DNA of 49,488 nucleotides from Mesorhizobium sp. B2-7-1. GTDB taxonomy: Bacteria > Pseudomonadota > Alphaproteobacteria > Rhizobiales > Rhizobiaceae. The number at the start of each line of letters is the position of its first letter. Position 1 is the stretch's first letter. The notes under the pieces are model-generated. The model saw nothing but the letters and a program-made list of their open reading frames with translations, did no database searches and was not told where the DNA came from. A program made the translations under genes and the position numbers. The DNA lies in the NCBI RefSeq assembly GCF_006440735.1, contig NZ_VFUA01000041.1, positions 1-49,488 of the forward strand, read 5' to 3'. Shown here one piece after another: positions 32,878 through 41,695 of the stretch.

Positions 32878-34322
32878 TCGGGCGCGCCCGCGTGGATGTA
32901 GGATGTCTTGACCTGGGTGTAGAACTCGATCGCGGCGCGGCCTTGCTCGCGCGGCCCGTAGCTCGAGGCGCGAACGCCGCCGAACGGCACGTGATAGTCG
33001 GTGCCGGCGGTCGCCAAATTGACCATGACGCAGCCTGAGCGCGAGGCGCGGCGGAATTTCGTGGCGCGTGCGAGTGAGCGCGTGGCGATGCCTGCCGTTA
33101 GCCCATAGGGCGTGTCGTTGGCGATGAAGATCGCCTCGTCGAGATCGTCGGCGGCAATGATGCAGGTGATCGGCGCGAACATCTCCTCCTGGTTGATGCG
33201 CATGCGCGAGCCCCCGTTGAGGAACACGGCAGGAGCCATATAGTGCCCATTATGCGCCAGATCGAGCACCTCGCCGCCGGTCGCAAGCTCAGCGCCTTCG
33301 CTGATGCCGAGCGTCACATAATCGAGATTGGCCGAGATCTGCTCGGCGCTGACGACCGGTCCCATCTGGACGCCGGCCTCGAGCGCATGGCCGACCTTCA
33401 GGGCCTTGGTCTTCGCCAGCAGCTTCTCGACGAAGGCGTCATGGATCGGCCGGTGCACGATCAGGCGCGACGAGGCCGTGCATTTCTGCCCGGTGCCGCC
33501 GAAGGCGCCGTTCACGGCAAGGTCGACGGCGCGGTCGAGGTCGGCGTCGTCCATGATCACAAATGGATTCTTCGACCCCATTTCGAGCTGCAGCTTCACG
33601 AAGCGCGCGGCGGCCAGCGCCGCGATGCCGGAGCCGACGGCGCCGGAGCCGGTGAAACTCAACCCTTGTATGTTGGCATTGGCGGCAAGCTCGCGGCCGA
33701 TCGTCGAGCCCGATCCCATCACCAGGCTGAACAATCCTTTCGGGATCGCCTGCCGGCTGATGATTTCGGTCAGCGCCCAGGCGCTCGCCGGGGTGATGCT
33801 GGCCGGCTTCCAGACCACCGCATTGCCGAAGGCAAGCGCCGGCGCGATCTTCCAGGACGCTGTGGCGACGGGGAAGTTCCAGGGCGAAATGATCGCGACG
33901 ACGCCGAGCGGCTCGCGCTCGATCAGCACGTCGACGCCGGCCCTGACCGAGTCGGCCGAGGAGCCCAGATTGCGCAAGGCTTCAGCCGCGAAATAGGTGA
34001 AGAACTGCCCGGCGCGATAAACCTCGCCGACACCCTCGGGAAGCGTCTTGCCCTCCTCGCGCGACAGCAATTCGCCAAGCTCCTTCGAGCGCGCCATCAA
34101 CTCGCGTCCGACGGCGTCGAGAACGGCGGCTCTGGCTTCCAGCCCCGCCGCCGCCCATTCCCGCTGGGCGCCTTGAGCCGCCGCCACGGCGTCATGGATG
34201 TCCGAGGTGTGCGCCTGGGCGAAGCGCCCGACAACATCGGTCACATCGGATGGATTGATGTCTTCGACCCAGCCGGCGCCGTCGCGCCATTCGCCTGCAA
34301 TGAAGTTCTGACCGTTCAGCAT
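32874..34322 (-). CDS. NAD(P)-dependent aldehyde dehydrogenase
   Basis: A 482-residue ALDH-superfamily enzyme. The catalytic Cys281 lies in GTGQKCTASSR and the general-base Glu247 in LQLEMGSKNP. SPWNFPVA (about 147-154) and FTGSGAVG (nucleotide-binding loop) are as expected. The sequence is closest in feel to the alpha-ketoglutaric semialdehyde or succinic semialdehyde group, but the substrate cannot be fixed. It is divergent from the LysR gene with a 100-base intergenic region and is the first gene of the pair with the dipeptidase-like protein. Confidence 0.9.
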   Translation of the reverse strand: MLNGQNFIAGEWRDGAGWVEDINPSDVTDVVGRFAQAHTSDIHDAVAAAQGAQREWAAAGLEARAAVLDAVGRELMARSKELGELLSREEGKTLPEGVGEVYRAGQFFTYFAAEALRNLGSSADSVRAGVDVLIEREPLGVVAIISPWNFPVATASWKIAPALAFGNAVVWKPASITPASAWALTEIISRQAIPKGLFSLVMGSGSTIGRELAANANIQGLSFTGSGAVGSGIAALAAARFVKLQLEMGSKNPFVIMDDADLDRAVDLAVNGAFGGTGQKCTASSRLIVHRPIHDAFVEKLLAKTKALKVGHALEAGVQMGPVVSAEQISANLDYVTLGISEGAELATGGEVLDLAHNGHYMAPAVFLNGGSRMRINQEEMFAPITCIIAADDLDEAIFIANDTPYGLTAGIATRSLARATKFRRASRSGCVMVNLATAGTDYHVPFGGVRASSYGPREQGRAAIEFYTQVKTSYIHAGAPE

Positions 34323-34346
34323 CCTGTTCGACCTGCATCAATTCGG

Positions 34347-34389
34347 TTGACAACGACCTAACCAATGCTGTGAACTTCAATCAAGCTCA
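34347..34389. promoter_or_regulatory. Candidate LysR operator between divergent operons
   Basis: The 100-base gap 34323-34422 contains TTGACA at 34347-34352 (rightward -35-like) and an imperfect dyad TGAaCTT-caatc-AAGcTCA at 34371-34389. The 7-5-7 layout fits LysR-type sites (T-N11-A class). Its place between the divergent ALDH and LysR genes suits control of both. Confidence 0.4.
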
Positions 34390-34422
34390 ATTTTTGGCAC
34401 AAATGTTCAGGCAAGCTTAACA

Positions 34423-35331
34423 GTGACCAAAACCATCAGCCTGACCGGCATGCGCAGCTTCGTCGCGGTCTGCGAGACCGGCGGCGTGCGCGCCGCCGCC
34501 GACCAGATCGGCCGCACGCCGTCGGCCGTGTCGATGACCCTGAAGCAATTGGAAGACGACATCGGCGCGCCGCTGTTCGAGAGCGAACGCAAGGGCGCGC
34601 TCTCTCCGGTCGGTCGCATCGTGCTCGACGAGGCGCGCGCCATGATCGCGCACTACGACCGCGCCTGCCTGGCAATGACTAGCTACGCGGCAGACCGTCA
34701 GGGGCGCTGCGATGTGGCCAGTGTGCCTTCGGTCGCGGTGACCCTGTTGCCGCGCGCGATCGCGCAGCTTCGCGCCGAGGGCAGCCGGTTCGACATCCAT
34801 GTCCGCGACAGCGATTCCAGCGCCATCGTCGATGCGGTTGAGAACGGCATGGTCGAGGTCGGGCTGTGCGTGCTCGCCACCAGGCGGCCGCAGCTCAGCT
34901 TCGAGCCGCTATTCCATGAGCCGCTCGATTTCGTCTGCCCGGTCGATCATCCCCTGGCAAAATCGAAGCGCCCGTTGAAATGGGCGCAGCTCGACGGCGA
35001 GAGCTTCATCCGCAACGGCGCGGCGGCTGCCCTCGGCATTACCGAGATCGAGGCGCTTGCCGCCGGCTCGAAACTCACCGCGACCAATGTGAGCTCCAAT
35101 TTGGCGATGGTGGAGGCGGGGCTCGGGGTGACGATCCTGCCCAGGCTCTGCCGCTGGAAATCGAGCCATGCGGTTCGCTTCATGCCGCTTGCCGATCCGC
35201 GCTCGAGCCGCACCGTCGGCTGGATCGCTAAGGAGGGCCGCAACCGGCAGCCGGCATCGCTGCGCTTCATCGAATGCATCCGACTGCAGACGCGGGCGAG
35301 CGAAGGAGAGTTCGGCTATGCGGCGGCATGA
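34423..35331 (+). CDS. LysR-family transcriptional regulator
   Basis: A 302-residue LysR-type regulator. The winged helix-turn-helix is at residues 6-65: GMRSFVAVCETGGVRAAADQ, followed by TPSAVSMTLKQLEDDIGAPLF split at the turn. The substrate-binding domain follows from about 90. The start is GTG at 34423; an internal ATG at 34450 would truncate the HTH. It lies 15 bases ahead of the LDH2-family gene on the same strand and is divergent from the aldehyde dehydrogenase, so it probably controls both directions. The ligand is unknown. Confidence 0.88.
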   Translation: MTKTISLTGMRSFVAVCETGGVRAAADQIGRTPSAVSMTLKQLEDDIGAPLFESERKGALSPVGRIVLDEARAMIAHYDRACLAMTSYAADRQGRCDVASVPSVAVTLLPRAIAQLRAEGSRFDIHVRDSDSSAIVDAVENGMVEVGLCVLATRRPQLSFEPLFHEPLDFVCPVDHPLAKSKRPLKWAQLDGESFIRNGAAAALGITEIEALAAGSKLTATNVSSNLAMVEAGLGVTILPRLCRWKSSHAVRFMPLADPRSSRTVGWIAKEGRNRQPASLRFIECIRLQTRASEGEFGYAAA

Positions 35332-35346
35332 TTGGCGGGTGAGGGG

Positions 35347-36351
35347 ATGACACGTCTGACGCAAGCCCGCATCGAAACGCTCGCCCGCGCCGCGCTGATG
35401 CGCCGTGGCGCCAGCGAGGGCCAGGCCGGGGCGCTGGCCGCCGGCATCGCGGCAGCCGAACGCGACGGGTTGAAGTCGCACGGCCTGATGTATCTGCCGA
35501 CCTATTGCGAGCATCTGGCCTGCGGCAAGGTGCTGGGGCAGGCGCAGCCAATCCTGACGCGGCCGGCTCCCGCGGTCGTCGCCGTCGATGCCGCCAACGG
35601 CTTTGCCCATGCGGCCATCGCCCTCGGCCTGCCGGCGCTGATCGAAGCGGCGCGCTCGCAAGGCATGGCGGCTTTGGCCATCCGCAACTCCTACAATTGC
35701 GGCGCGCTCGGTTATCACACCGAACACATCGCCGAAGCAGGCTTAGTCGGCTTGGGGTTCACCAACGCGCCGGCCTCGATCGCGCCCTGGGGCGGCCGAA
35801 AGGCCGCGCTTGGCACCAATCCATGGTCGCTGGCGGTCCCGGACGGGCAGGGCGGCGCCCGCTTCGTCATCGACCAGAGCGCCAGCGTCGTCGCCAAGAG
35901 CGAGGTCATCAAGCGCGCCCGCGCCGGCGAGCCGATCCCGCCCGGCTGGGCCTTCGACACGAGCGGCGAGACCACCACCGATGCCGGCGAAGCGCTGAAG
36001 GGCACGATGGCGCCGGCGGGCGGCTACAAGGGCGTCGGCTCCGCGCTGCTGGTGGAGATTTTTGCCGCCTGCCTGACGGGAGCCAATCCCGGGCTTGTCG
36101 CCAGCCCGTTTTCCGGCACGGCCGGAGGGCCGCCCGGAACCGGCCAGTTCTTCCTGGCGGTGTCGCCCGATGCCACTTCGGCAGGGGCCTTCGCGGGCAA
36201 TCTGGAAACCGTCGCTGGCGCCTTCACTGGCGATACCAGGCTTCCAGGCACAAGGCGCTTCGGCGCCCGCGAACAAAACACCAGAGACGGCATCGAGGTG
36301 GCGGCCGAAACGCTCGCCACGCTCGAAAAGCTTGCGGGCGCCACCGCATGA
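35347..36351 (+). CDS. LDH2/malate dehydrogenase family oxidoreductase
   Basis: A 334-residue NAD(P)-dependent oxidoreductase of the YbiC/YlbC/DpkA superfamily. The signature is the catalytic SHG at 44-46 in GLKSHGLMYLPTY, with IRNSYNCGALGYHTE (about 115-129) and GTNPWSLAVP (about 157) for cofactor binding. Relatives reduce 2-oxo or cyclic imino acids (for example delta1-piperideine-2-carboxylate) or oxidise hydroxyacids. The ATG at 35347 is chosen over a TTG at 35332. The stop overlaps the next ATG, so it is coupled to the 549-residue unknown protein. Confidence 0.87.
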   Translation: MTRLTQARIETLARAALMRRGASEGQAGALAAGIAAAERDGLKSHGLMYLPTYCEHLACGKVLGQAQPILTRPAPAVVAVDAANGFAHAAIALGLPALIEAARSQGMAALAIRNSYNCGALGYHTEHIAEAGLVGLGFTNAPASIAPWGGRKAALGTNPWSLAVPDGQGGARFVIDQSASVVAKSEVIKRARAGEPIPPGWAFDTSGETTTDAGEALKGTMAPAGGYKGVGSALLVEIFAACLTGANPGLVASPFSGTAGGPPGTGQFFLAVSPDATSAGAFAGNLETVAGAFTGDTRLPGTRRFGAREQNTRDGIEVAAETLATLEKLAGATA

Positions 36352-37997
36352 CGGCGATCGCGCTGCGCCCGCCCGAGGTTGTCATGCGCCTTAAGCGGCT
36401 GGGCGCCGCGCATCCGACGCGTCTCAGCTTTCTGCGTCAGCTGATCCGCCGCGCCACCAGGGAGAAATGGCGGGTGCGCAAGCATCTGTTCGACCTGGAC
36501 GACAATGGGTTCGGGCGCGCGGTCTATGCGGTCGAGACGCCGGCGAGAACCTACAGCCTGGTCGCGTTCTCGACGCCGCTCGATGACGAGAAGCGATCCG
36601 ACCGGGTGATCGCGCAGGCCTGGGACACGAGCTACGTGCTTTACGACGGATTGCCGGACGCCGCCGAAATCGCGCGGCTGGAGGCAAATGCGCCGCTGCA
36701 GGAGGCGGGCCGCTACACCAGCCGCGAACTGGTGCTGGCGCGCGCCAACAAGAGCGTGCGGCTGTTCGAGGACGTCGCCGCGGCACTTGCGCAAGGACGA
36801 CAGCCGGCCGAGGAGCAACTGCTCGGCGTCGGCTATCTGCTGCGCACGACGGCCGTTTACGGCAACGGCAAGTTCGGCATCGCCGATCGCGACGAGATCG
36901 CAACACGGCCGGAGCTTGCGGGATCCTTCCAGGCGGAAATGCTCACCGTCTGGCTGATCCGCTCCTTCACGCTCGATCTGGTCGATCACATCGCCCATCG
37001 CCGCAATCCGGCCGGCGCGGCCAGGCTGGCGCCGGATTTGCGCCGGGCGCTCGGCGTGGGAAACGCGACCGGGCTCGGCATGGCGCCGTTCCTCGTTCGC
37101 CATCCGCTCCTGACGCATAGCTGGTTCCTGGCCCGCGAAACCGCGCTGGCGCGGGTGCGCGCAGAGCCGCATGCTGGCGCGGCGGAACGGGGGATTTTCG
37201 CGCGGACGCTTGCCGACCTGTCGCGACGTGTCGCCCGTTGGCACAGCGACGACAGCCGCCAAGCCGCCGCAACCTTGTCGCTGGCCGCCGATCTCGATGC
37301 GCTGGTCGAAAACCTCGATCGGCTGCTGGCGAAACCCCAGCCTTGGGATGCGGTCTATCGCTTCGCGGAAGACAATTTCTCCCTCGAAGGGCAGGAGGCC
37401 TGCGTCTCGCTGATCCTCGAGCCGCATGGAACTTTGGTCGATGAGCTCGGCGACACGATGAAAGCCGACGAGACGCCCGGCCATGCTATCGCAGGCGGCA
37501 TGGACTGCGGTTCGCTGCGCAAGGCGCTTCTCGACTGCTATTCCTGGGCGGCAGGCATCGACTTCGCCGAGCCGTCCGCCAATGCGCGCTTCTGGTATGT
37601 CTCGGCGGAGAAGCTCGAGCCCCGGCTCGGAGAACGCTTCGAGGAGGATGGCGCCGAGCTCGAACAGCCTTTGGCCACCGCGCGCGACGCACTCAGCCTG
37701 GCGGCCGCGCTGGCGCGGGAGCCGGCGTTGGCCCGTGTCGCGGACTTCCTGCTGCGCCGGCCGGAATGGCGCCATGCGGTGCGGCGCGCCCAGATCGTCG
37801 CGAAATTCCCCTATGCCGAGATCCACGACAACCTGATCGGCGCCGAATTGCGGCCCGTCGACATATTGCGCGCCAAGCTCGCCTTCTTCGGCGCGCGCAG
37901 TTTCGATCCGCGCTCCGACCGCTGGCTGCGCATCGCGCTCTTCAGCGGCGAGCCCCTGATCGAGGATGTCGCCACGATGGCAGGAGAGGCCGCGTGA
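36348..37997 (+). CDS. 549-residue protein of unknown function
   Basis: A large cytoplasmic protein without a recognised fold. No membrane helix, signal peptide, nucleotide-binding loop or metal-binding cluster stands out. Visible stretches include RATREKWRVRKHLFDLDDNG near the N-terminus, HPLLTHSWFLARE (about 250), a helical centre, GGMDCGSLRKALLDCYSWA (about 383-401) with two cysteines, and NARFWYVSAEKLEPRLGER. Composition matches the neighbours. The ATG overlaps the LDH2-family stop (ATGA) and its own stop overlaps the DUF3726 GTG (GTGA), so it is embedded in a tightly coupled operon. The coupling suggests it forms a complex with, or serves the same pathway as, DUF3726 and the oxidoreductase. 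Confidence 0.85.
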   Translation: MTAIALRPPEVVMRLKRLGAAHPTRLSFLRQLIRRATREKWRVRKHLFDLDDNGFGRAVYAVETPARTYSLVAFSTPLDDEKRSDRVIAQAWDTSYVLYDGLPDAAEIARLEANAPLQEAGRYTSRELVLARANKSVRLFEDVAAALAQGRQPAEEQLLGVGYLLRTTAVYGNGKFGIADRDEIATRPELAGSFQAEMLTVWLIRSFTLDLVDHIAHRRNPAGAARLAPDLRRALGVGNATGLGMAPFLVRHPLLTHSWFLARETALARVRAEPHAGAAERGIFARTLADLSRRVARWHSDDSRQAAATLSLAADLDALVENLDRLLAKPQPWDAVYRFAEDNFSLEGQEACVSLILEPHGTLVDELGDTMKADETPGHAIAGGMDCGSLRKALLDCYSWAAGIDFAEPSANARFWYVSAEKLEPRLGERFEEDGAELEQPLATARDALSLAAALAREPALARVADFLLRRPEWRHAVRRAQIVAKFPYAEIHDNLIGAELRPVDILRAKLAFFGARSFDPRSDRWLRIALFSGEPLIEDVATMAGEAA

Positions 37998-38575
37998 TCG
38001 ACCTGTCGCTCAACGAGGTGGAAACGCTGAGCACCAAGGCGGCGCGGGGCGCCGGATTCTCATGGGGGCTGGCCGAGGATATCGGCCGCGCGGCACGGCG
38101 GATCGCGGTCGAGGGCGACAATTGGGGGCCGGCCCTGCTGAGCTTGTTCGAGGATACGCAATCCTTCGCGCCGCCGGAGCCGGCCCGCGCAAAGCGCTGG
38201 CGCGAGGGTGCTGCCGATGTCTCCGACGGCAGGCCGCTCTGCCCGATCCGAACGGCGGCTCTGCTTCTCGACGATCTGCTTCCAGCGAGTGCGATGCCGC
38301 TCACGATCATGGATGTCGGCCAGCCGATCTGGCTCGACGCCATGCTGCGCCGCTCGGCCATGCGCATAGCCCATCCGGCGGCGCCGCTGACGCCAAAGGC
38401 CGATGTCGTCATCGAAGGCCGCGCCGGGATCGCCCAGCCGGTCACGGGCCGGCGCGGCGCGATCGACGGGCAGATACTTGCCGCCCTGAATTCCTTCGCC
38501 GCCAGAACCTATGTGCCGGAAAGCGAGCGGTCGCGCATGCGCGGAGCCGGCGGCGGCCGCGTGGACGATGAATAA
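37994..38575 (+). CDS. DUF3726 family protein
   Basis: A 193-residue protein with the family-typical start: IDLSLNEVETLSTKAARGAG (residues 2-21) and then SWGLAEDIGRAAR. The rest includes LTIMDVGQPIWLDAML and a C-terminal RTYVPESERSRMRGAG region. DUF3726 has no known biochemical function that I can state; it recurs in rhizobial operons. It starts at a GTG (37994) overlapping the preceding stop by 4 bases, so translation is coupled. The SABATH methyltransferase follows after 14 bases. Confidence 0.78.
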   Translation: MIDLSLNEVETLSTKAARGAGFSWGLAEDIGRAARRIAVEGDNWGPALLSLFEDTQSFAPPEPARAKRWREGAADVSDGRPLCPIRTAALLLDDLLPASAMPLTIMDVGQPIWLDAMLRRSAMRIAHPAAPLTPKADVVIEGRAGIAQPVTGRRGAIDGQILAALNSFAARTYVPESERSRMRGAGGGRVDDE

Positions 38576-38589
38576 CAAGGGGAGAAAAA

Positions 38590-39696
38590 ATGAGCGCAGC
38601 CGACGGCCAGAAGATCGCCATGCGCGGAGCGGGCTATTACTCGGCCAACACCGTGGGCGCCAAATACGTCATCGACAAGGTCGGCGACCTCGTCGTCGAG
38701 GCCGCCGCGAGGATGCCTCGGCTGGCTGAGGGGCAACCGTTCGCGATCGCCGATTTCGGCGCGGCGGATGGCGGCACCTCGATGGACATGATGCGTCGGC
38801 TGGTCGGCGCCATTCGGGAGAGGGAACCGCAGCGGGCGATATCGATCACCTACACCGACCTGCCTCACAATGATTTCTCGACCCTGTTCCGGCTGAGCCA
38901 GGGGCTGCTGGGAACCTCCGCGGAGGTTCCGTTGGCCGAGACGCCCGGTCTCTACATCTTCGGCAGCGGCACCAGCTTCTATCGCCAGATATTGCCGGAC
39001 AATTCGCTCTCGTTCGGCTTTTCCGCCACGGCGATGCACTGGATCAGCAAGCGGCCGTGCATGATTGCCGACCATGTTCAGGCGGTCGGTGCGACGGAAA
39101 CCGAGCGGGCGCAGTTTCGCGCCCAGGGCCTGCGCGACTGGGAGACGATCCTGCTGGCCAGGGCGCGCGAGCTCAGGTCCGGCGGCAGGCTGGCGCTGGC
39201 CAATTTCTGCGTCGACGAAGAAGGGCGCTATCTCGGGCATACGACCGGGGTCGACATGTTCGACGGCTTCGCGCGCCATTGGCGCGATCTGGCGCGGGCG
39301 GGGCGGATCAGCGAGACGGAATATGTCAACGCGACGTTCCAGCAGTTCTATAAGACGCCGGACGAATTCGCGGCACCCTTCCGCGATCCGGCTTCGCCGG
39401 TGTCACAAGCCGGACTGAGGCTGGAAAACATCTTCACCATGGTGACGCCTTGCCCCTATGCCGAGGCCTTCCGGGTCCATGGCAACGCGCAGAACTTCGC
39501 CTGGGCCTATGTGCCTACGCTCCGCTCCTGGTCGGAAACCGTCTTTGCGAACGCGCTCGATCCCTCGCGTCCCGCCAATGACCGTGCCGCAATCGTCGAC
39601 GATCTCTATGGCGCGTACGAAGCCGATGTTGCGCGCGCCCCCGAAGGCCATCGGATGGACTACGTCCACTGCGTGACGGAGATCGTCAAATCGTAA
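38590..39696 (+). CDS. SABATH-type carboxyl methyltransferase-like protein
   Basis: A 368-residue SAM-dependent methyltransferase of the SABATH kind, the fold of plant salicylate, jasmonate and indole-3-acetate methyltransferases. Motifs in order: GAGYYSANTVGAKYVID at the N-terminus (about 14-30), ADFGAADGGTSMDMM for SAM binding (about 54-68), ISITYTDLPHNDFSTLF (acidic SAM ribose contact), SFYRQILPDNSLSFGFSATA and MHWIS (a SABATH hallmark that shapes the carboxylate pocket), and later GGRLALANF. In plants these make methyl esters of small acids. It is the last gene of the LysR-led operon, with aagggga before its ATG. The substrate is unknown; an operon-produced or plant-derived carboxylate is a natural guess. 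Confidence 0.85.
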   Translation: MSAADGQKIAMRGAGYYSANTVGAKYVIDKVGDLVVEAAARMPRLAEGQPFAIADFGAADGGTSMDMMRRLVGAIREREPQRAISITYTDLPHNDFSTLFRLSQGLLGTSAEVPLAETPGLYIFGSGTSFYRQILPDNSLSFGFSATAMHWISKRPCMIADHVQAVGATETERAQFRAQGLRDWETILLARARELRSGGRLALANFCVDEEGRYLGHTTGVDMFDGFARHWRDLARAGRISETEYVNATFQQFYKTPDEFAAPFRDPASPVSQAGLRLENIFTMVTPCPYAEAFRVHGNAQNFAWAYVPTLRSWSETVFANALDPSRPANDRAAIVDDLYGAYEADVARAPEGHRMDYVHCVTEIVKS

Positions 39697-39741
39697 GAGG
39701 CTATCGAGGTCCGCGCCCGGGGTCGGTCGCGGACACAAGCC

Positions 39742-39870
39742 GACACCCTTCTTCTGCTCACCCTGTTCGTCAGCACGCTCACGCTCAGCACGGGCCGCAC
39801 GACGAGCCTTCAAGGCGTGGTCCATCTCGGCATATTCGCCATGTTTCTGCTGATTTCGGCGGTGCCCTGA
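39742..39870 (+). pseudogene. 3' fragment of a ChaA-like cation/proton antiporter gene
   Basis: A 42-codon open stretch ending in TGA reads LLLLTLFVSTLTLSTGRTT, then SLQGVVHLGIFAMFLLISAVP. This matches the last transmembrane helices of ChaA-type calcium/proton antiporters as I recall them (the SGRTN..QG.VHL pattern). There is no ATG or upstream domain, and the frame begins just after the methyltransferase stop. It is therefore a truncated remnant. Confidence 0.6.
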
Positions 39871-39878
39871 AGCCTCAG

Positions 39879-41554
39879 CTATCCGCCTCTGTCGGCCTCT
39901 GCGGCAACCTTGGCGGCAAGATGGGCCTTGAGGGCGGCGAGATCCTGTTGCGACCAATCCTTCACGCCCAGCACCGCGCGCTCCAGGCTTCCACATAGTC
40001 CTGCGGCGCGTAGACATGGCCGTGGCCGATCGGCGTGGTCGTCGCCACGGCCATGTCGAGACCGAGCTGCAGCATGGTCACCACCGGGTACCAGGCGAGT
40101 TGCGGCGAGACGTCCGGCCCGCGCGGCGCCTTCATCCAGTCGGGCTGCCGGTAGGCGTCGCGATAGTCGAAGAAGACGATCGGGTCGCTGGCATATTGCA
40201 GGTAGACGACCCTCAGCGGCCCCCAGGGCGTGTCGGGCGCCACCGCCGGACCATTCTGGTTCATGAACCGGACCAGGCTGCTGTCGCGGAAGATCGGCAG
40301 CCACTGCGGCGAGCCGTTGCTGCGCGTATCGCTGACCGAACGCCAGATGCGGCTTTCGAAGGGCGGTCCGCTCCAGAGCGCGCCGCTGATCGGATCGCCG
40401 AAGATCTCGAACAGCCCGGCTGATTTCTCGGAGTTCATGGCGCCGAGGCTCAGCCCGTGCAAATAAAGCTTCGGTCGGGACTGCTTCGGCAGGCTCGTCC
40501 AGTAGCCATAGATTTCGAGGAACAGCGCGCGGGCCGTCTCGGCGCCGTATTCCGGCTGCGCCAGCAGCGAAAGCGGGCTGCTCAGATAGGAATACTGGGC
40601 GGCGACGCTGGCGACATCGCCGCGGCACAGATATTCGAGCGCGTCCATCGAGGCCGGATCGATCCATCCGGTGCCGGTCGGCGTGATGACCACAAGCGTG
40701 GACTTGTCGAAGCCGCCGGTCCGCTTCAATTCCTCCAGCGCAAGTTTTGCCCGGGCTTGCGGGTTGTCCGCCGCCCCCAGTCCGACATAGACCCGGACCG
40801 GCTGTTGCGCCGGGCGCCCGGTGAAGGCGCCTATCTCGGCAGCGGCGGGACCGTCCGCGATGAACTCGCGGCCGGCGCGGCCGAGCTCGTCCCACTTGAC
40901 CAGCGAGTCGGGGCTTCCCGTCCTGGAGGCATCGCTCGGCGGCTGGCGCTCCGGTTCCAACAGAGCGTCGAACTTGGCGAACGAGGAGTCGAGCGCGCTG
41001 AAGATCGCCCGGATCGCGACGTCGCTCACCAGCAACCAGATGAGCAGCGTGGCGATGGCGGCGCCGGCCACATTCGCCAGGCGCCTGGGTATGTAGCGTC
41101 TCAGTGCCCCGGCGATGGTGCGCACCAGCCATGCCACGAGGCGGGCCAGCGCCAGCACGACGATGAAGGTGCAGATGGCCAGGGCGCAGACATTGACCGG
41201 GTGAGCGCCATCGACGGCCGGCATGCCCATCACCGCGCGGATTGAGTTCTGCCAGGCGCCGGATCGCCACAGCGCCACGATCGCCAGGCCGAGGCACGGG
41301 ATCATGACGACGGCCTTCGACAGCGAACGCGCCCGTGGCGGCAGCTCCGGAATCTCCAGATATCTCCACAGCCACCGCAAGGCGACGCCGAGGCCGTAGC
41401 CGATGGCGAAGCACGCGCCCGCCAGTACGCCCTGCGTCAGGTCGGTGCGGGGAACGAGCGTCGGCGTCAGGGCGGCCGCGAAGAACAGCATGCCGAGGGC
41501 CATGCCGACACCGGACAGCGATCGCCAGACATGAAGCAAACGAGCAGTTGTCAC
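39879..41554 (-). CDS. Integral membrane alpha/beta hydrolase, 3' end frameshifted
   Basis: As read, the frame runs from 41554 to a stop at 39962 (530 residues). About five N-terminal membrane helices (residues 10-180) precede a cytoplasmic or periplasmic hydrolase domain of the Abhydrolase_9 kind, with LYLHGLSLGAMNS as the nucleophile elbow (G-L-S-L-G), TPTGTGWIDP and a late IGHGHVY His. The frame ends abruptly at EAWSARCWA. An adjacent frame from this point reads AVLGVKDWSQQDLAALKAHL and continues to a stop at 39879, the expected C-terminus. One base missing near 39983-39986 (a G in the TGG codon) would join them. Either a real late frameshift or a sequence error. Function is unknown. Confidence 0.75.
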
Positions 41555-41695
41555 GTGGGCCTTACGCGTCGGGTTGAACCGCAGGATAATTTCGGCTTCC
41601 GGTTCCTATATCGCAGGCTTTGCCGATCCGCTATCGGCCCAACATCCGGGGAGCGTCGACCAGGGGGAGCGATCAAGAGGACTCGCCTCGCAGCC

